NCBI GenBank assembly: GCA_030374765.1
Contig: JARGXX010000080.1
Coordinates: forward strand, 1,798,001 to 1,862,000
Length of the DNA: 64,000 nucleotides
Direction of reading: 5' to 3'
Source of the DNA: Agarophyton chilense
Lineage: Eukaryota > Rhodophyta > Florideophyceae > Gracilariales > Gracilariaceae
Both the position numbers and the translations under genes were made by a program. Positions 34,190 to 45,433 of the stretch are shown here, piece by piece (the stretch's first letter is position 1; each line of letters opens with the position of its first letter). The notes under the pieces were generated by a model. That model worked only from the letters and a program-made list of their open reading frames with translations. It did not search any database and was not told the DNA's origin.

Positions 34190-34894
34190 AAATCCTTGGA
34201 AGAAACGTCGGTAGACATTGCACAAGCCCAAAAAAGATCATAATTCTATGTAGGTTCTGGGAGTTTTAGCATGGCGGATCGCACCCGTGGTCTGTTTGGC
34301 TACCTTTAATTTTCCTGGGAGGACGACGTGACCGAGACAGTCCACTGAGGCCTGGAAGAAGGCGCATTTGCGCAGTTTCAGTGTTACTCCGGCGTCCTGT
34401 AGAATTGTTAGCACAGTCGTCACGTAGTGAAGGTATTCCTACATGGTTCGTGAGAAGATTATTACGTCATCTAAATAGACCAGGGCGAATTTTCATTTGA
34501 CTCTGGAGCGTATGATGTCCATTAACCGTTGGAAGGTGGCTGTCACATTCTTCAAACCAAAGGCCATACGAGTAAAACTGAATAGACCTTCATGTGTGGT
34601 GAAGGTTGTCAGCGCTCTCGCATCCTCAGCCCTAGGGATTTGCCAAAATCCGGAATCAGCCTCCAGTGTGGTGAAAACAGCTGCTTCACCTAAGGAATCT
34701 AGACAGTCATCCATACGGGATATCGGGTATGAGTCCCTCTTGGTTACTTCGTTCAGCTTCTTATAGTCGACACAGAACCTGACGGAGCCATCCTTTTTCG
34801 CCACGAGGACAAGGGGACTTGCCCATTCAGATTGGTTAGGAGCCGCCGCCTCTATGACGTGAGCTTTGCTCATTTTGTCCATCTGGTCGGCCAC
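34190..34894 (-). pseudogene. Reverse transcriptase, gypsy copy D
   Basis: The main frame (34894-34493) contains NQSEWASPLVLVAKKDGSVR, FCVDYKKLNEVTKRDSYPIS and LEADSGFWQIPRAEDARALT, then MAFGLKNVTATFQRLMDII. A stop follows RVK; the same frame then resumes with FALVYLDDVIIFSRTM, the intact YLDD. The connection (VTLKLRKCAFFQASVDCL) is in frame 34423-34238. Better preserved than copy A. A TAG at 34939-34937 upstream stands where copy A has CAG. Confidence 0.85.
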
Positions 34895-35222
34895 AACTTC
34901 CCTAGCCTTCAGGTCTGTACGGTATGGGTGCTGGAACTATGGTCTAGCATCATCCTGAAGGTTAATGCGGTGTGTAGAGGCTCTGAGTTTTCCCAATCTA
35001 CCTGACCACATGGCCTGGTGTTCCCTGAGGAGATCAATTACCTGAGGCCTATAGGATTTTAATTCAGTGCCGATAGCGACTATCCCCTGCCAAGAGTCGA
35101 CGTCCTCGTCGGGTGTTGTAGTTGAAAAGTTATCCAATTGGGCATTCATAATGGCCACAGGGGCATGTACAGTGACGCCAATCACTATTCTTTTAGGTAA
35201 CCGTACGGGTCTATATCCGAAG

Positions 35223-35963
35223 TTACAGACTGTGACCAAGAAGGGCCTGATGGGGCGGATTTCCAATGCTCCATTGTCCATTAAGATGAGGTTCTTTAGA
35301 ACCGTTATTGGGTGGTTCTGTATTGAAAAGAGATCTGAGGATTGGGAATGGACCGATACGGTGATCTAGGTCATCGGGGGTATCTTTATGACTTTTTGAT
35401 AGGCGAACCTTATTGGACCTAGTATCTTTGGAGATAACTGCTCGTTTGAGGTTGGCTTCTGGCTCTGGGTCGGAACCAATTATGGAGATGGAAGGTGCGC
35501 GATAGAACTCATCATTCCTAAGGCCTGGATTAATATTAATATATCGATCGATGTAGGACATCCCTAGGCTTGCGTCAGCGCCTAATTTAGGACATACAAC
35601 GAACCATGTGCGGACTATCAGTCTTCCAAATTTTATGTAAAGTGGTACTCTCCCTTTAATTTCCATTGGTCTACGTGATGCATCGGTAATCCTGGGGGCC
35701 TTACTTGCCTGAACGAATTCTTCCCAACCAAAAAGGAGTAGCTTAGAATAGACCAAATTGGGACCAGCGACTAGGTCCAGTACGGCTGTGGCAACTTGGG
35801 AGCTTTTGAAACGTAGTCCCATGGTTAACCGAGCTTTATAATTATCCTTCCTGAGGATACAGACAGTGTCGTTAATTTCTTCACATTCTGGTCCATTTTG
35901 AGGGGTCCAACTGCTGTGGTTTGTATTGGGAGGTGAAGATCTACCTGGCTCCTGACCGTCCAA
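35223..35963 (-). pseudogene. Protease and pol linker, gypsy copy D
   Basis: A 246-codon open frame. An aspartic-protease-like motif is read as TAVLDLVAGPNLVYSKLL, a variant of the usual D-T/S-G triad with the Gly displaced, followed by a flap-like VPLYIKFGRLIVRTWFVV. The later part (MSYIDRYININPGLRNDEF, then YRAPSISIIGS) is shared with copy A from 13523 on. The protease would cleave gag-pol; the unusual active-site sequence may mean it is dead or a divergent type. Confidence 0.6.
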
Positions 35964-36013
35964 TCGGTTAAGGCATGGACTTAAAGAGGCAAGAGTTGCC
36001 TCTGGTCGCCCCT

Positions 36014-37728
36014 TTAAACGCTTTCCGATGGAATTTCCGTTCCTTCCTGAGAATAGAGTTCCTCTTTGGGTTCGTCTGCGGGGTCTGCAAGAGCATGGAC
36101 CTGTGGGGATTCCATTGGGGTATCCGGAGGGGTCGCATGGTGGGAGCTTCCAGATGTTTTTGTGGCTCGTTTCTGTGCCCTGTTAAACATTTCTTCGGAT
36201 CTTCGCACCTTGTAATTCTCTACCCTTAATGATAGGAGATATTTACGTGGGTTTTCAGGCAAATACCTCGTGCATTCACAGGGCTGGACCATGGAAAGGC
36301 AGAAGAAGCAGGCCCTTGGTGAGCTAGTTAAAACATCCTCACGGGGTGGAAAGGGAAAATACTTGGGTGTGGGTGGTCCAATGGTCGCCGGAGTTCTCTC
36401 AGAGGTATGTGATGGGGGCCCAGACGGAGAGGCGCTGAACTTGACCGCGAGGATATCTCCCGAGTCGTCATAATGCAGTGATGAATCCATGTCCGATTCC
36501 GTAGAGCTAACCAAATCGGCTTGGTTTTCGCAATGGACTTGTATGTCCTCTGGATATACCAGCATTGCACCTGGAAGTCCTGTAGGGTTTTCCATAATCT
36601 TCGGCATAGGTGACGACTGGCCGTACAGAACGAATTAAGGAACCTAAGGACAGTAATGGGATCGGAACCCGAGAGCCTTTCCGTATTGGTTAGTTGCACG
36701 GCCCATTTAGCGATTCTTCGAGCCACCGAACCAGAATATTTCGGAAACCTCTCGGCCAATTGGTAGTTGCGGTGGTCTAGAACCTTAAAGAAAAATTCCT
36801 TAGTTGTTGTCAGTGTTTTGCAGCCTCTAACGGCAGCCTCATCCACTTCCCAGTCGGTAGTTTCGGTTGAGTCCGAATCGGAATGACTCGTGTCCGAATG
36901 GTCTCTTCTTTTACTCTTTCTGTTCTTCTTTTTCCTGCGATTACATCGTTTCTTCCCTGCGGAATGCGGACCTAAAAGATTAATCGCCCCATCAGATCCG
37001 ATGGAGCCCTGAGGTCGCTGTACCTCACACTGTCCTTTGGGTCGAGTAATCTGCCTTTCTTCTAAACGTGGAGTTTCTCTTCTGCTTTTAGATTGTCTTT
37101 CCATTGGATTTTTCTGATGGTGTTCCCGGCGAGCCGCCGGTAATACCAAAAGTACTTGGGGTTTGGTAGGGGGTTGCCATATGGAAACCAGATGGTTGAC
37201 TTGTGGAGTGGTCCTAGAGACTGCATTACCTGACTGGCTGGTGACTGCTCCTTGAACGGCCTGTAGGAGGAAGCCTATGAATAACTCAAAATCCATTACC
37301 TTAGGGACTATTTGCGTGATGAGGGTATCCATATGATCAGCCATCGCCGTAACGAGCCGCATGTCATTAACGGAATCCACATGGGCTGAGCAGAGCTCAC
37401 GGAAACGGGACCAGAGAAGGTCAGCACGCCCTGCAGAAATTTTCTCTCTAACTCCCTCGGTCTTACGGGGTTCTCCTTGGGGTGTCCCTGGGCTAGATGT
37501 GGCCCTGGTGAGGCGTTCTCGTAAACGCGCTGCCACCGTGGGTTTTCGGCGAATCCTTTCAGAGCTGTCCAGGGGGGTTAGTACTTCTTGCGGCTGGTTT
37601 CCCGTACTCCTGCGGTCGCTAACGGTATCAACCTGAGGGTCAGGCGACATAGTCGGCGTTGTAGTTGCAACTTGTCTTGCCGTAGGAGTCCCATGGTCTG
37701 TTCGGTTGGATGTGTTTCTTGCTTCCAT
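36014..37728 (-). pseudogene. Gag polyprotein, gypsy copy D, one frameshift
   Basis: The frame opens at 37728 (MEARNTSNRTDHGTPTARQV) with a Ser/Thr/Pro-rich N terminus. It continues through a helical capsid-like region (LLWSRFRELCSAHVDSVND, then FELFIGFLLQAVQGAVTSQ) and a basic-acidic linker (KRCNRRKKKNRKSKRRDHSD, then TTDWEVDEAAV). A second helical part follows (AERFPKYSGSVARRIAKWAV). Near 36600 the coding frame shifts to 36607-36014. There a cysteine cluster (ACFFCLSMVQPCECTRYLPE) may stand for the nucleocapsid zinc region, although it does not fit CCHC. Codons beyond 36600 in the first frame are shadow. Gag would build the virus-like particle. Confidence 0.65.
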
Positions 37729-37853
37729 GATGGCTGTTGTTTCTGTGCTTCTGGTTCATTTGAAAATTAAACAAAAGACTAGAATCCGTATAAGTCTTCC
37801 TTCCAATGGTCAGGTCAATTATTTCCGAGGGATTCTAAGTCGAGAGACCAAAA

Positions 37854-38274
37854 TGTAACGCAATGATTGGTGGGTCAGCGTACTGGTCTCAACCTGAGAT
37901 AGCGTGGTAGAGCGGGTCCTATGGTCCGTCCCCTTGGCGGCGCCACTCTCAGAGTACTTGGTCCAATGGGCTGGCGTTTACTGCGTAGTCCTACAGGTCG
38001 GAGAAACGGAAACGATGGCTTCAAGACCAATTGGTGTAACTAATGTACCACAGGGGGTTACTTAGTATGCTAACGGTGCCTATCTGATTCTAAAAGAGAA
38101 GCGTCACTTGAGCCAAGTAAATATCAATGGCGAGGCGTTGGGATCTCCCTTGCACCATAAGGCTACTCTACCAAAATAAATAAAGTAAAATAAAATAAGT
38201 ATCTATATGTGTCCAGCTGAGTACGGCCAGTCCACGTGACTTCTGTAATATGCCTCAGGCCCTGGCGGCTTACA
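37854..38274 (-). repeat. 5' LTR of gypsy copy D
   Basis: It runs on the minus strand from TGTAAGCC at 38274 to TTACA at 37854, 421 bases, with 5-bp inverted ends. It aligns with 22456-22870 (415 bases). The adjoining leader starts TTTTGGTCTCTCGAC, the expected place of the tRNA primer site. It contains an AT-rich stretch near 38175-38200 that could serve as the promoter. Confidence 0.85.
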
Positions 38275-39294
38275 GAAAGCCACCGCAATGGTTGCTTCTT
38301 CACACTATCGAGGAAGGAAACACGAAAAGCACGAAAGAAGGCTACGAGTTTTTTCAATTGTTATATCATTCGGCAGTTTGAGATCCGGAACCTCCCCTTC
38401 ATTGTTCTTAAATGCTGAAATGAACCATGTATCCGTCACATTCTGGAAGCGTACTAAAGTGCACCATAAATGAACCTGGTCTAAAAAAAGTGTATCAAAT
38501 TGGTCTGAGATGTACGAAATGAGAAAAAACCGGCGGCTTAGTTGAAGGCAAAGAGTTCTGATATGGTAATTTCTTACTGCAGCAAAGTAGTATTTACTAC
38601 CTGGCCAGGGTAGTATTCGTATCATAAAATATTTCTCGCCGGCATTTTGCCTCAAAACCAGTCAAAGTCACAGCATCTGATCACAAACTAGTTATAGATA
38701 GTTCAGGTACTGCAGATGTAAATGTCTGTATTTGCTAGAGAATTCGAGAAAACTAAAGATTATATTTACAAAAATCTAAAACTCTTTCGAATATTCAGAT
38801 ACATTTTTGTTGTTTGTGTAACTACTACAAAGTATTTTTAATTTTGTAAAGGGGATATTTAATATCTTTTTTTAAAAAAAGGACAATTGTTGCACTCAGA
38901 AAGACTCAGCGAAACTCCGTTAGAAATAATAAATCTATTATATTAGAATATGTGATGCAGAAATCTTCTCGCCGTCATTACGACCGACACTGTAATATAT
39001 CATCTAGTGTGAACGTGGTTCATAAGACTTTCAAAAAATCTTCATTTCATACTATTTACATTGACTGCTCAGTTTTAGTGTTAAAGGAGGACTTCGAATT
39101 TTGGTGTTTCTTCTGGATTTTCAAAGAATTAGCACAAATGTTGTAAAGACATAACTACAATGGTGTTATAAAATGGAACTATATGCCAACTGATTGTCTT
39201 ATTCATACCGAACGACATGAAAAGAATTTGAAAAATCTGTACGAAGCTTCGAACATTTTCGAATGTTCTGGATTATTAAGGTTGACTAAGAACC
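38275..39294. other. AT-rich intergenic region upstream of the glycosyltransferase gene
   Basis: No domain-bearing frame. Composition becomes strongly AT-rich from about 38700. The promoter of the gene at 39295 should lie in the last few hundred bases. Several TATA-like and poly-A/T runs occur, for example near 38860-38880, but none can be singled out. Confidence 0.4.
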
Positions 39295-41994
39295 ATGATT
39301 TCCTTTTCTGGTGAGTTTTTGACTTTTTCGAAAAGGTTACAAAAAGCATTTGCATTTTGCTCTAAAAGTTTTAGAGTTTTCTGGAATTCACGAAGTGTAT
39401 TTCTATATGTCCTTTCCTTGCTGAAAAGGATTTTGCAAATCAATTTTAGGCAGCGCTTTTATCCATATTCACGCTTTATATCGCAAAGATATAGCTTTGC
39501 AATACTAGCATATACCACATTCTTTTTAGTATTTTCTTTTTTAATACAGGAAACTTCTGTTGAAAGAAGAGCACCTAATTCGCCTGAAAAAAATGTGAAA
39601 AACATATCAAGTACTTTTCAACAAAATATTTCTTACCTAAACTATCAAAAATGTTCTCATAGTGGGGGTTTTATGAGTTTTAGTGATAAATGTCAGTTCC
39701 ATCTGCCAACTATTTCTAAAATATGCGGATCTATTGGTTGCCGAGACATAGGTGATCTGAAAAATACTAAGATATCTGAAACAGTTTGCTCGAAATATAA
39801 TGATGTAGAGTTTGGGTACTCAGAAATATCCAAAACACAGTGCCTTGCAATCTTCGGCTGCTACACAGAATTGCATCAATGTAGACTTCCACGAGCAGGG
39901 GGCTTTTTAAGGTCCAGAAGTGTTCTTTTCACTTTTATTATTACCTGTTTCTGGTACCACAGTGACATGGAAGCAACTTTGAAAAGCATATTTCAGCAAA
40001 GCTATAGGAATTGGGAGTTGATAGTTGTTGACGATGGAACACCTGGACGAAAATGTTCGCGAAAAGTGAATCAAATTAAAAAAAAATATTTCAACGAAAA
40101 TAGAAATCTAATGAAAGATATGATGAGAGTGGTTTACAAAAACAAAACAGGTCCTTCTGACACGAAGAACTTTGCAAAGTATTTTAGTTCAGGTGATTAT
40201 GTTTGTTTTATTGACGCAGGTGACTTAATATTTCCCAACTTTCTTCTCCGTGCAACTCAAGCCATACACCTGAAAAAGAGTGCAAACATCATATATGGGA
40301 ATCAGATAATTTTTGGAGAAAATGACCATGGTTATCTTCAAATTATGTATCCCAGATATGGAAAAGAATATGAACAAAAATTTTCTTCCTTTCCCGTTCT
40401 GCCGCTGATTCGAAAAACAATACTGAACGAAATAAGTGGTTTCGAAACCAGTATGACCAGTGGAACAGAAGATTACGATTTATGGGTGCAAGTATTTCGG
40501 AAACTGAAGAAAGACAATCTTCTAGACTCAATTGTGTTTCTAGAAGAGCCCCAGTCAATATATATGTGGAAGAAAAGACAAGAGCATGTAGAAGAAGGGC
40601 AATACCATTTATCGAAAACCCTTGTACAACTACGTCATGCTAACATTTATAAGAATATATGCAAAAACCTGGCACAACTCTACTGCGAACCCGAACACAC
40701 CAACTTGTCCAAATTAGAAGAACTCGTCTGGAATAAGAAAAATACATGTTTATCAACAATATGGCTCGTCCTAAAAAAATCGAAACAAGATTGTTTGAAA
40801 GAGGCTCGCTTGCTCTTGTTTGAATCTGTGAAGAAATGCAGAGTAAATAATCAAGACGAAGATATGAAACAGGTTTTACTGTATGTTTTTGGAATGGTTA
40901 TTAAAAACGTTTTGCCTTTTCCAAAACAAAACGAACAGGGTACGTGCTTGAGTATATTTGAAACAACGTGTAAAGAACATAAACAAAATGCTTTTCCTTA
41001 CAATTTTAAAACCAAGAAGAGTTATAGGCCCTATTACAGCCACCATAATGAAGATATTGTTTCCACTGTTCCAGAATTAAGAAATTTGTTAGATAAATTT
41101 ATCCCAAGCATTACACCGAAAAATAGAAGAAATCAAAAGATACCTAATATATTTCACTTCGTCTTTGGTTTCTCAGGGCCCTCTCCTTACTTTAAGTTTT
41201 ACCATTATTTATCGGTACAATCTGCTATATCTCACAATAATCCAGACGCGGTAATGATACATTATCAATACCGTCCAACAGGACCCTGGTGGAGGAAAAT
41301 TCAGAACAAAGTAGTCCTAGAAAAGTGGAACACGAAAAGTGTAAACATTCCGAGATGCTTAAGCTCTTATGCACATATATCCGACTACATCAGACTACTC
41401 GTTTTAAAAAAATATGGTGGTGTATACATGGACCTTGATATTGTTTCGCTTCGAACGCTAAATATTTCATATGACTCTGAATTTGCCGCTGCTTGGCAGG
41501 ACAGTTCATTGAGTGGAACTTCGAGGGAAGGCTCAACCCATTACGGCTTATGTAATGCATTAATGATGAGCGTTAAAAACTCCACATTCGTAAACATTTT
41601 GCTTTCGACCTATAAGTTTTTTAGATCATGTGGACATGATTTAAACTGGGACGAGCACTCCGTGCGACTACCAGCTCGAATTCTAGAGTATATTCCAAGT
41701 TTAAAGGAAAACAATTTTGTTCTTCCATTACCATCTGAGAAGTATTGGGCGATACTTTGGACTCAAACGGAGCAGTTTTTCATTGAAAGAGGCAATTGCG
41801 ACGATAAATGTTACCTTAACTATTACAAGGACTCTGAAGTCTTCCATTTGTGGTCAAACTCGGGAAACAAGAGCTACGAATACTTGCTCAATAACCTTTC
41901 CTATGATATAGCTCCCAATATTGGCCAAAGTCTACTTCGAACTATTGTAACTAGAGCATTTTCTGATTCTGAAAAGAGAAATTTAGGTTTTTAA
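39295..41994 (+). CDS. Type II membrane protein with tandem GT2 and GT32 glycosyltransferase domains
   Basis: An intact intron-free frame of 899 codons. A short basic N-terminal region precedes one membrane helix at about residues 66-86, fitting a Golgi type II anchor. After a cysteine-containing stem, a GT-A fold GT2 domain starts at about residue 207: VLFTFIITCFWYHSDMEATL, WELIVVDDGTPG (244-248), the metal-binding DAGD (307-310) and TSGTEDYDLW (about 392), the usual base/acceptor region. After a helical linker with cysteines, a GT32 domain begins at about 617: IPNIFHFVFGF, SDYIRLLVLKKYGGVYMDLD with the DXD at 713-715, and a C-terminal FHLWSNSG. Both domains keep their key motifs, so two sugar transfers by one protein are plausible, for example on cell-wall polysaccharide or N-glycans; donor and acceptor are unknown. 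No transposon breaks it. The ATG lies just after in-frame stops. Confidence 0.85.
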   Translation: MISFSGEFLTFSKRLQKAFAFCSKSFRVFWNSRSVFLYVLSLLKRILQINFRQRFYPYSRFISQRYSFAILAYTTFFLVFSFLIQETSVERRAPNSPEKNVKNISSTFQQNISYLNYQKCSHSGGFMSFSDKCQFHLPTISKICGSIGCRDIGDLKNTKISETVCSKYNDVEFGYSEISKTQCLAIFGCYTELHQCRLPRAGGFLRSRSVLFTFIITCFWYHSDMEATLKSIFQQSYRNWELIVVDDGTPGRKCSRKVNQIKKKYFNENRNLMKDMMRVVYKNKTGPSDTKNFAKYFSSGDYVCFIDAGDLIFPNFLLRATQAIHLKKSANIIYGNQIIFGENDHGYLQIMYPRYGKEYEQKFSSFPVLPLIRKTILNEISGFETSMTSGTEDYDLWVQVFRKLKKDNLLDSIVFLEEPQSIYMWKKRQEHVEEGQYHLSKTLVQLRHANIYKNICKNLAQLYCEPEHTNLSKLEELVWNKKNTCLSTIWLVLKKSKQDCLKEARLLLFESVKKCRVNNQDEDMKQVLLYVFGMVIKNVLPFPKQNEQGTCLSIFETTCKEHKQNAFPYNFKTKKSYRPYYSHHNEDIVSTVPELRNLLDKFIPSITPKNRRNQKIPNIFHFVFGFSGPSPYFKFYHYLSVQSAISHNNPDAVMIHYQYRPTGPWWRKIQNKVVLEKWNTKSVNIPRCLSSYAHISDYIRLLVLKKYGGVYMDLDIVSLRTLNISYDSEFAAAWQDSSLSGTSREGSTHYGLCNALMMSVKNSTFVNILLSTYKFFRSCGHDLNWDEHSVRLPARILEYIPSLKENNFVLPLPSEKYWAILWTQTEQFFIERGNCDDKCYLNYYKDSEVFHLWSNSGNKSYEYLLNNLSYDIAPNIGQSLLRTIVTRAFSDSEKRNLGF

Positions 41995-42567
41995 CTGTCG
42001 GAAACCATGTTTGAGAAACGTTATTTTTTATCCAGTTCGAATTTGAGGCTTAATATGGAAATTGAGTCCCATTGGCCAATGGTTCTGTGTCCAGGGCACA
42101 TTTATATTGTTTATTTCACAACATAATATTCGAAAGAAATTTTCAGAGCAATCCAACCAGCTATATATCTCTGCTGAGTTTAGAATCACAATCTAAAAGC
42201 ACGTGAGAATTATGTATAATTCCATATACATGTTCAGCAAATCGAAAAATGTATAGTATCTTCGTGATCAAACTCATGCGAAAAACTTTCAAATTGCTTC
42301 CACACTTTTTCGGTCAATCATTCCCAGACAAGATTTAAAAAACAAATTTCTACGCTACACTAGTAGCTTTGCTGCATCCCAGCCTAAAACTTCAGCAATC
42401 ATAAAATACCCATACCCGCGCACCCGTCTAAGCGATTATATAGATTCTATTGTTTATTCGACTGGGGCGACTGTTCGAAATTGCTTTTATTGAAAGATAG
42501 TTCTGTTTTATACACACCTTCGAAACGGGTTTTTAGAGTGCGACAACTGTTATCGCACTGAAAGAAG
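41995..42567. other. AT-rich 3' flank of the glycosyltransferase gene
   Basis: No gene seen. It is the continuation of the AT-rich island and probably holds the 3' UTR and polyadenylation signals. AATAAA-like words are not decisive. Confidence 0.4.
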
Positions 42568-42815
42568 TATGTTTTATATTTCCTCTCATTGACTACATGA
42601 CAGCTCGCTACGCTCGTACTATAACGCTTCGCATTTTAACTAAATAATATTGGCAAGGTAAAAAATAATTTTTGACAACCATATTCCAATTTTTAAAGCG
42701 AAGCTATAGTGGTTTAAACTACCACTCGATGGCATCCGAGCGAATTAACCAGAAATTGATCAAGTCCCAGCCAGCTAACCCTCACTCCCCAAAAACCAAT
42801 CCTAGACTACCTTCT
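42568..42815 (-). repeat. Orphan DIRS 3' end, inverted relative to copy C
   Basis: It is the reverse complement of about 33435-33670. The terminal block ATTTCCTCTCATTGACTACA and the following CGCTACGCTCGTAC stretch are nearly identical, and similarity ends near the TAGTCTAGGATTGG stretch. Only the non-coding last 240 bases of the element are present, without recombinase. Together with copy C it forms an inverted pair around the gypsy copy D and glycosyltransferase region. Confidence 0.75.
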
Positions 42816-44035
42816 TATGCAAGCGCAAGTACCAAAAATTGGAAAAGCGACGGCTTGAAGTGAGCTTAGAAACATACCAGCGTTCGGGTTGTCGGTGCAT
42901 CCTTGTCCTCCATAAGACTGGCGCTCTGTCTATACAGTACGTCAACTTCTGGTCATGGAGCATTTGTCAGCGCTTACGTCTGCCTCATCCTATACAAACG
43001 CTACCATCCACACCCAGAGCACGGTTTTCAACCAACCGTCTCAAGTTCATAATGGGTTGGAAACAGGGATCTGGTTTGTACTTCTCCCGCAAAGCAGGCA
43101 AACCACTCTTTCGAGCATTTGTTCGGGTACTCACCTTCAAGCGCAGCCAACAACTGCTCCGACTCGAGATTCTTTCGGACCTCAGCCTGGTGTGGTGTAG
43201 CCTTCGTTCGACTTTCAGATTCGGCTGACTCCGAACAATCGCTTTCATTCAGTCCTCATTCATAACGAAACGGTGTTTTATCGTGCCAACGCCTTCCAGC
43301 AGAAATTGTTTACCTCTTAAATGGATAGTTTCATTTCTCTTCCGGGGTATATACCGGCGGGATTGACCTCTTCGTGAGATTGCACGAACCGTTTCGCTAC
43401 TAGCGAGTATCCGTTCCCATCAAATACTTTGCAACGCGGGAGAATTTCCAGCAACACTCAATGCTGCGCTAGTGCGATTTGCGAATCAACAGCAAGACAG
43501 GGCACCCGTGAAGTTTTCGATCCATCCGAAATTGCAATTCGATATGAAGCTTTACTACACGCGCGGGAAGATAGGTGACAGTGCCCGCCTCGTGGCGCTG
43601 GAAACCGTCGCGTGGAGAGGTTTTCTATTGGTTTCTACAAAAGCCATTACCAGGAAAGGACGGATCATTTAGGTAGAGTTCCACTTCCACTCTCCTTCGC
43701 AAAAAAACTGTTTCTACTTCCTTACGCGTTAAGTTTCTCGGAACGGCGATGGCGGTCTTACATCGATTATTTCATACAGTGCGGTTCTACCAAACTAAAC
43801 GCGACGCAATCGCACGCAAAATAACAAAGAAGAAAAGCCCATGGATCGATCACAGGCCTTTTCGCGTCCCGCTACCACCCTTGACTTTAATACACTTGGT
43901 CTTGCTCTAAAGCTTTCAATTAAAACTGACAATGTCATCACGGCGCATGAACGTTTCAGACTGCTACCTCAAATGCAGAGGTCTGTAGTGTGACAGGGGT
44001 CCCAAGAACAGCTCTTATCCTGTTTTTTCGAAGAT
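42816..44035 (+). pseudogene. Coding-like relic of unknown origin
   Basis: On the plus strand several frames give protein-like segments broken by stops: 43010-43200, 43200-43320 (TPNNRFHSVLIHNETVFYRA) and 43373-43672 (FPATLNAALVRFANQQQDRA, then FSIHPKLQFDMKLYYTRGKI). I do not recognise a family. It could be the decayed end of an unseen element. Confidence 0.3.
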
Positions 44036-44049
44036 ACACAGCCTTAAGG

Positions 44050-44337
44050 CTCTGAGTTTAAATCGCGGTCCTCAATAGTAAACAAATAGTCTTGGAGCAA
44101 GCTAGGCAAGTCTTCGAAAATGTTTTCCAAGGGTTCTCAAGTTTTGTCGGTGTCGTTTAGGAGACCTTCCCATTCAACTAAAATTTCAATTCCGCCAGCC
44201 CCATCTCTTATGTCAAACAAAGTCTTTGAAGTTTGCCATTCTGTCTCGTTACCGCGGGCGTATTCCAGAAGAGCAGAATCAACAACCTTGCCGTCAAGAT
44301 CTGCTCTGTATTTTATCAGACGAGAATTATAAACCAA
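44050..44337 (-). pseudogene. Chromodomain, gypsy copy E
   Basis: It reads LIKYRADLDGKVVDSALLEY, then NETEWQTSKTLFDIRDGAGG, IEILVEWEGLLNDTDKT, a TGA where the conserved Trp is expected, then EPLENIFEDLPSLLQDYL. The match to the end of a chromodomain (WEPLENI) is clear. Confidence 0.75.
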
Positions 44338-44426
44338 TTGCTTCTTCTTCTCTATAAGATCTTAAACTACAAATACCCAATTTGACTTTGTCTCAAGCAC
44401 ACGCTGAGGATCTTTCCATTGAAACC

Positions 44427-45433
44427 TTAGTTTATGTTTGTGTGGTGATCGTCGTTCCAGACTAATACAAAGCTTCCAACATCGATATCTCTTCGTTGAA
44501 TGTTTGTCCAACGATTGTGTCTTTGTAATCGCGTTTGACGACTTGCGTTCAATTTGCCTAGGACACGCTTATGCATGCCTTGACGTTCTTCTTGTGCTTC
44601 TTTTGCAGATATGGCCTGTGTCATGCGTACCTCGTTTAGAGTCGTGGCATGATCAAACTGTTCGACAGGCCAGGCTCTCATTAATGGCCACACCGGAACA
44701 CGACCAGTGAATACCTGAAAAGGGGTACGAACTACAAATGGTTCTTCGCTATATCTTGGTCCAAGGCCTTGTAGTAGGGCATGGTTTAGCACTGTTTGCA
44801 CGCTTTCTGGCACGCGTGGCCAATCTCGTGCGCTCATTTTCCTCTCAAAAAGTAACGCTTTGCATGCTCTCAAAACTTTATGACATACTCTCGCCATTAA
44901 TCTGTTACTCCAAGGACAGTGAGGCGTTGTGAAGTAGTGAGAATAGTGGAATTCTTTCGACAAAAAGTGTAGAAACTGGTTCTTAAAATGTGTAACTTGA
45001 TCGGTTACTAACCACTCCCAGCCTCCGAACGAAGCAATCCATATGCTTAGTGCTTCTGATATTGCTGTACTGTTTGCCCTGAAACATGGCCAAAGCCAGA
45101 CGTACGAAGATAAATCTTCCCTGAAAATCTGTATGTACTTCTGAGTCGTTTTGCTGTCGCAAGTGTATAGAAAACAGAATGTAGAACTTCATTTGGTCTT
45201 ATTGCGAGGAGAGCACTTTCTAATGGTCGTGGTATGCGGTAGCTGCTTCGAGAAACGAGGCAGTGTAAACAAGTCTTGACAAAGCTTAAAACACCCACTT
45301 TCTGGGACTTCCTGTACAAATGCTCCTTGAATATGCTCATGGTGGCGTCTGCGCCACGATTTTCACCCATTACACAATGGGTTATGACCATAAACTTAGG
45401 CAAGGTTTCCTTGTCTGTTTCGGGAAGCAGCAA
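44427..45433 (-). pseudogene. Integrase, gypsy copy E
   Basis: Two open stretches. The first (45433-45047) carries a histidine and cysteine pattern of the zinc finger (VITHCVMGENRGADATMSIF, then a CLHCL pair) and the start of the core. The second (44963-44427) gives the end of the core and C-terminal part: FTTPHCPWSNRLMARVCHKV, then VPESVQTVLNHALLQGLGPR, LQRHNRWTNIQRRDIDVGSF. The Glu of the triad in the usual NG..ER motif is read as a NRLMAR segment, so it appears lost. Confidence 0.65.

Larger units (their letters stand above)
33657..38274 (-). mobile_element. Ty3/gypsy copy D with 5' LTR, gag, protease, RT and RNase H; 3' end lost
   Basis: On the minus strand: LTR (38274-37854), leader, gag (37728-36014), protease and linker (35963-35223), RT (34894-34190), RNase H (34130-33657). 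It stops in the last codons of RNase H, exactly at the end of DIRS copy C, so integrase, chromodomain and 3' LTR are missing. It is the same family as copy A and complements it: gag and protease survive here, integrase and chromodomain there. There are relatively few stops. Confidence 0.85.

Noticed and set aside
36328..36600. C-terminal third of the 466-codon frame in gypsy copy D gag
   Set aside because: After the frameshift near 36600 the coding signal moves to the overlapping frame 36607-36014; the remainder is shadow.
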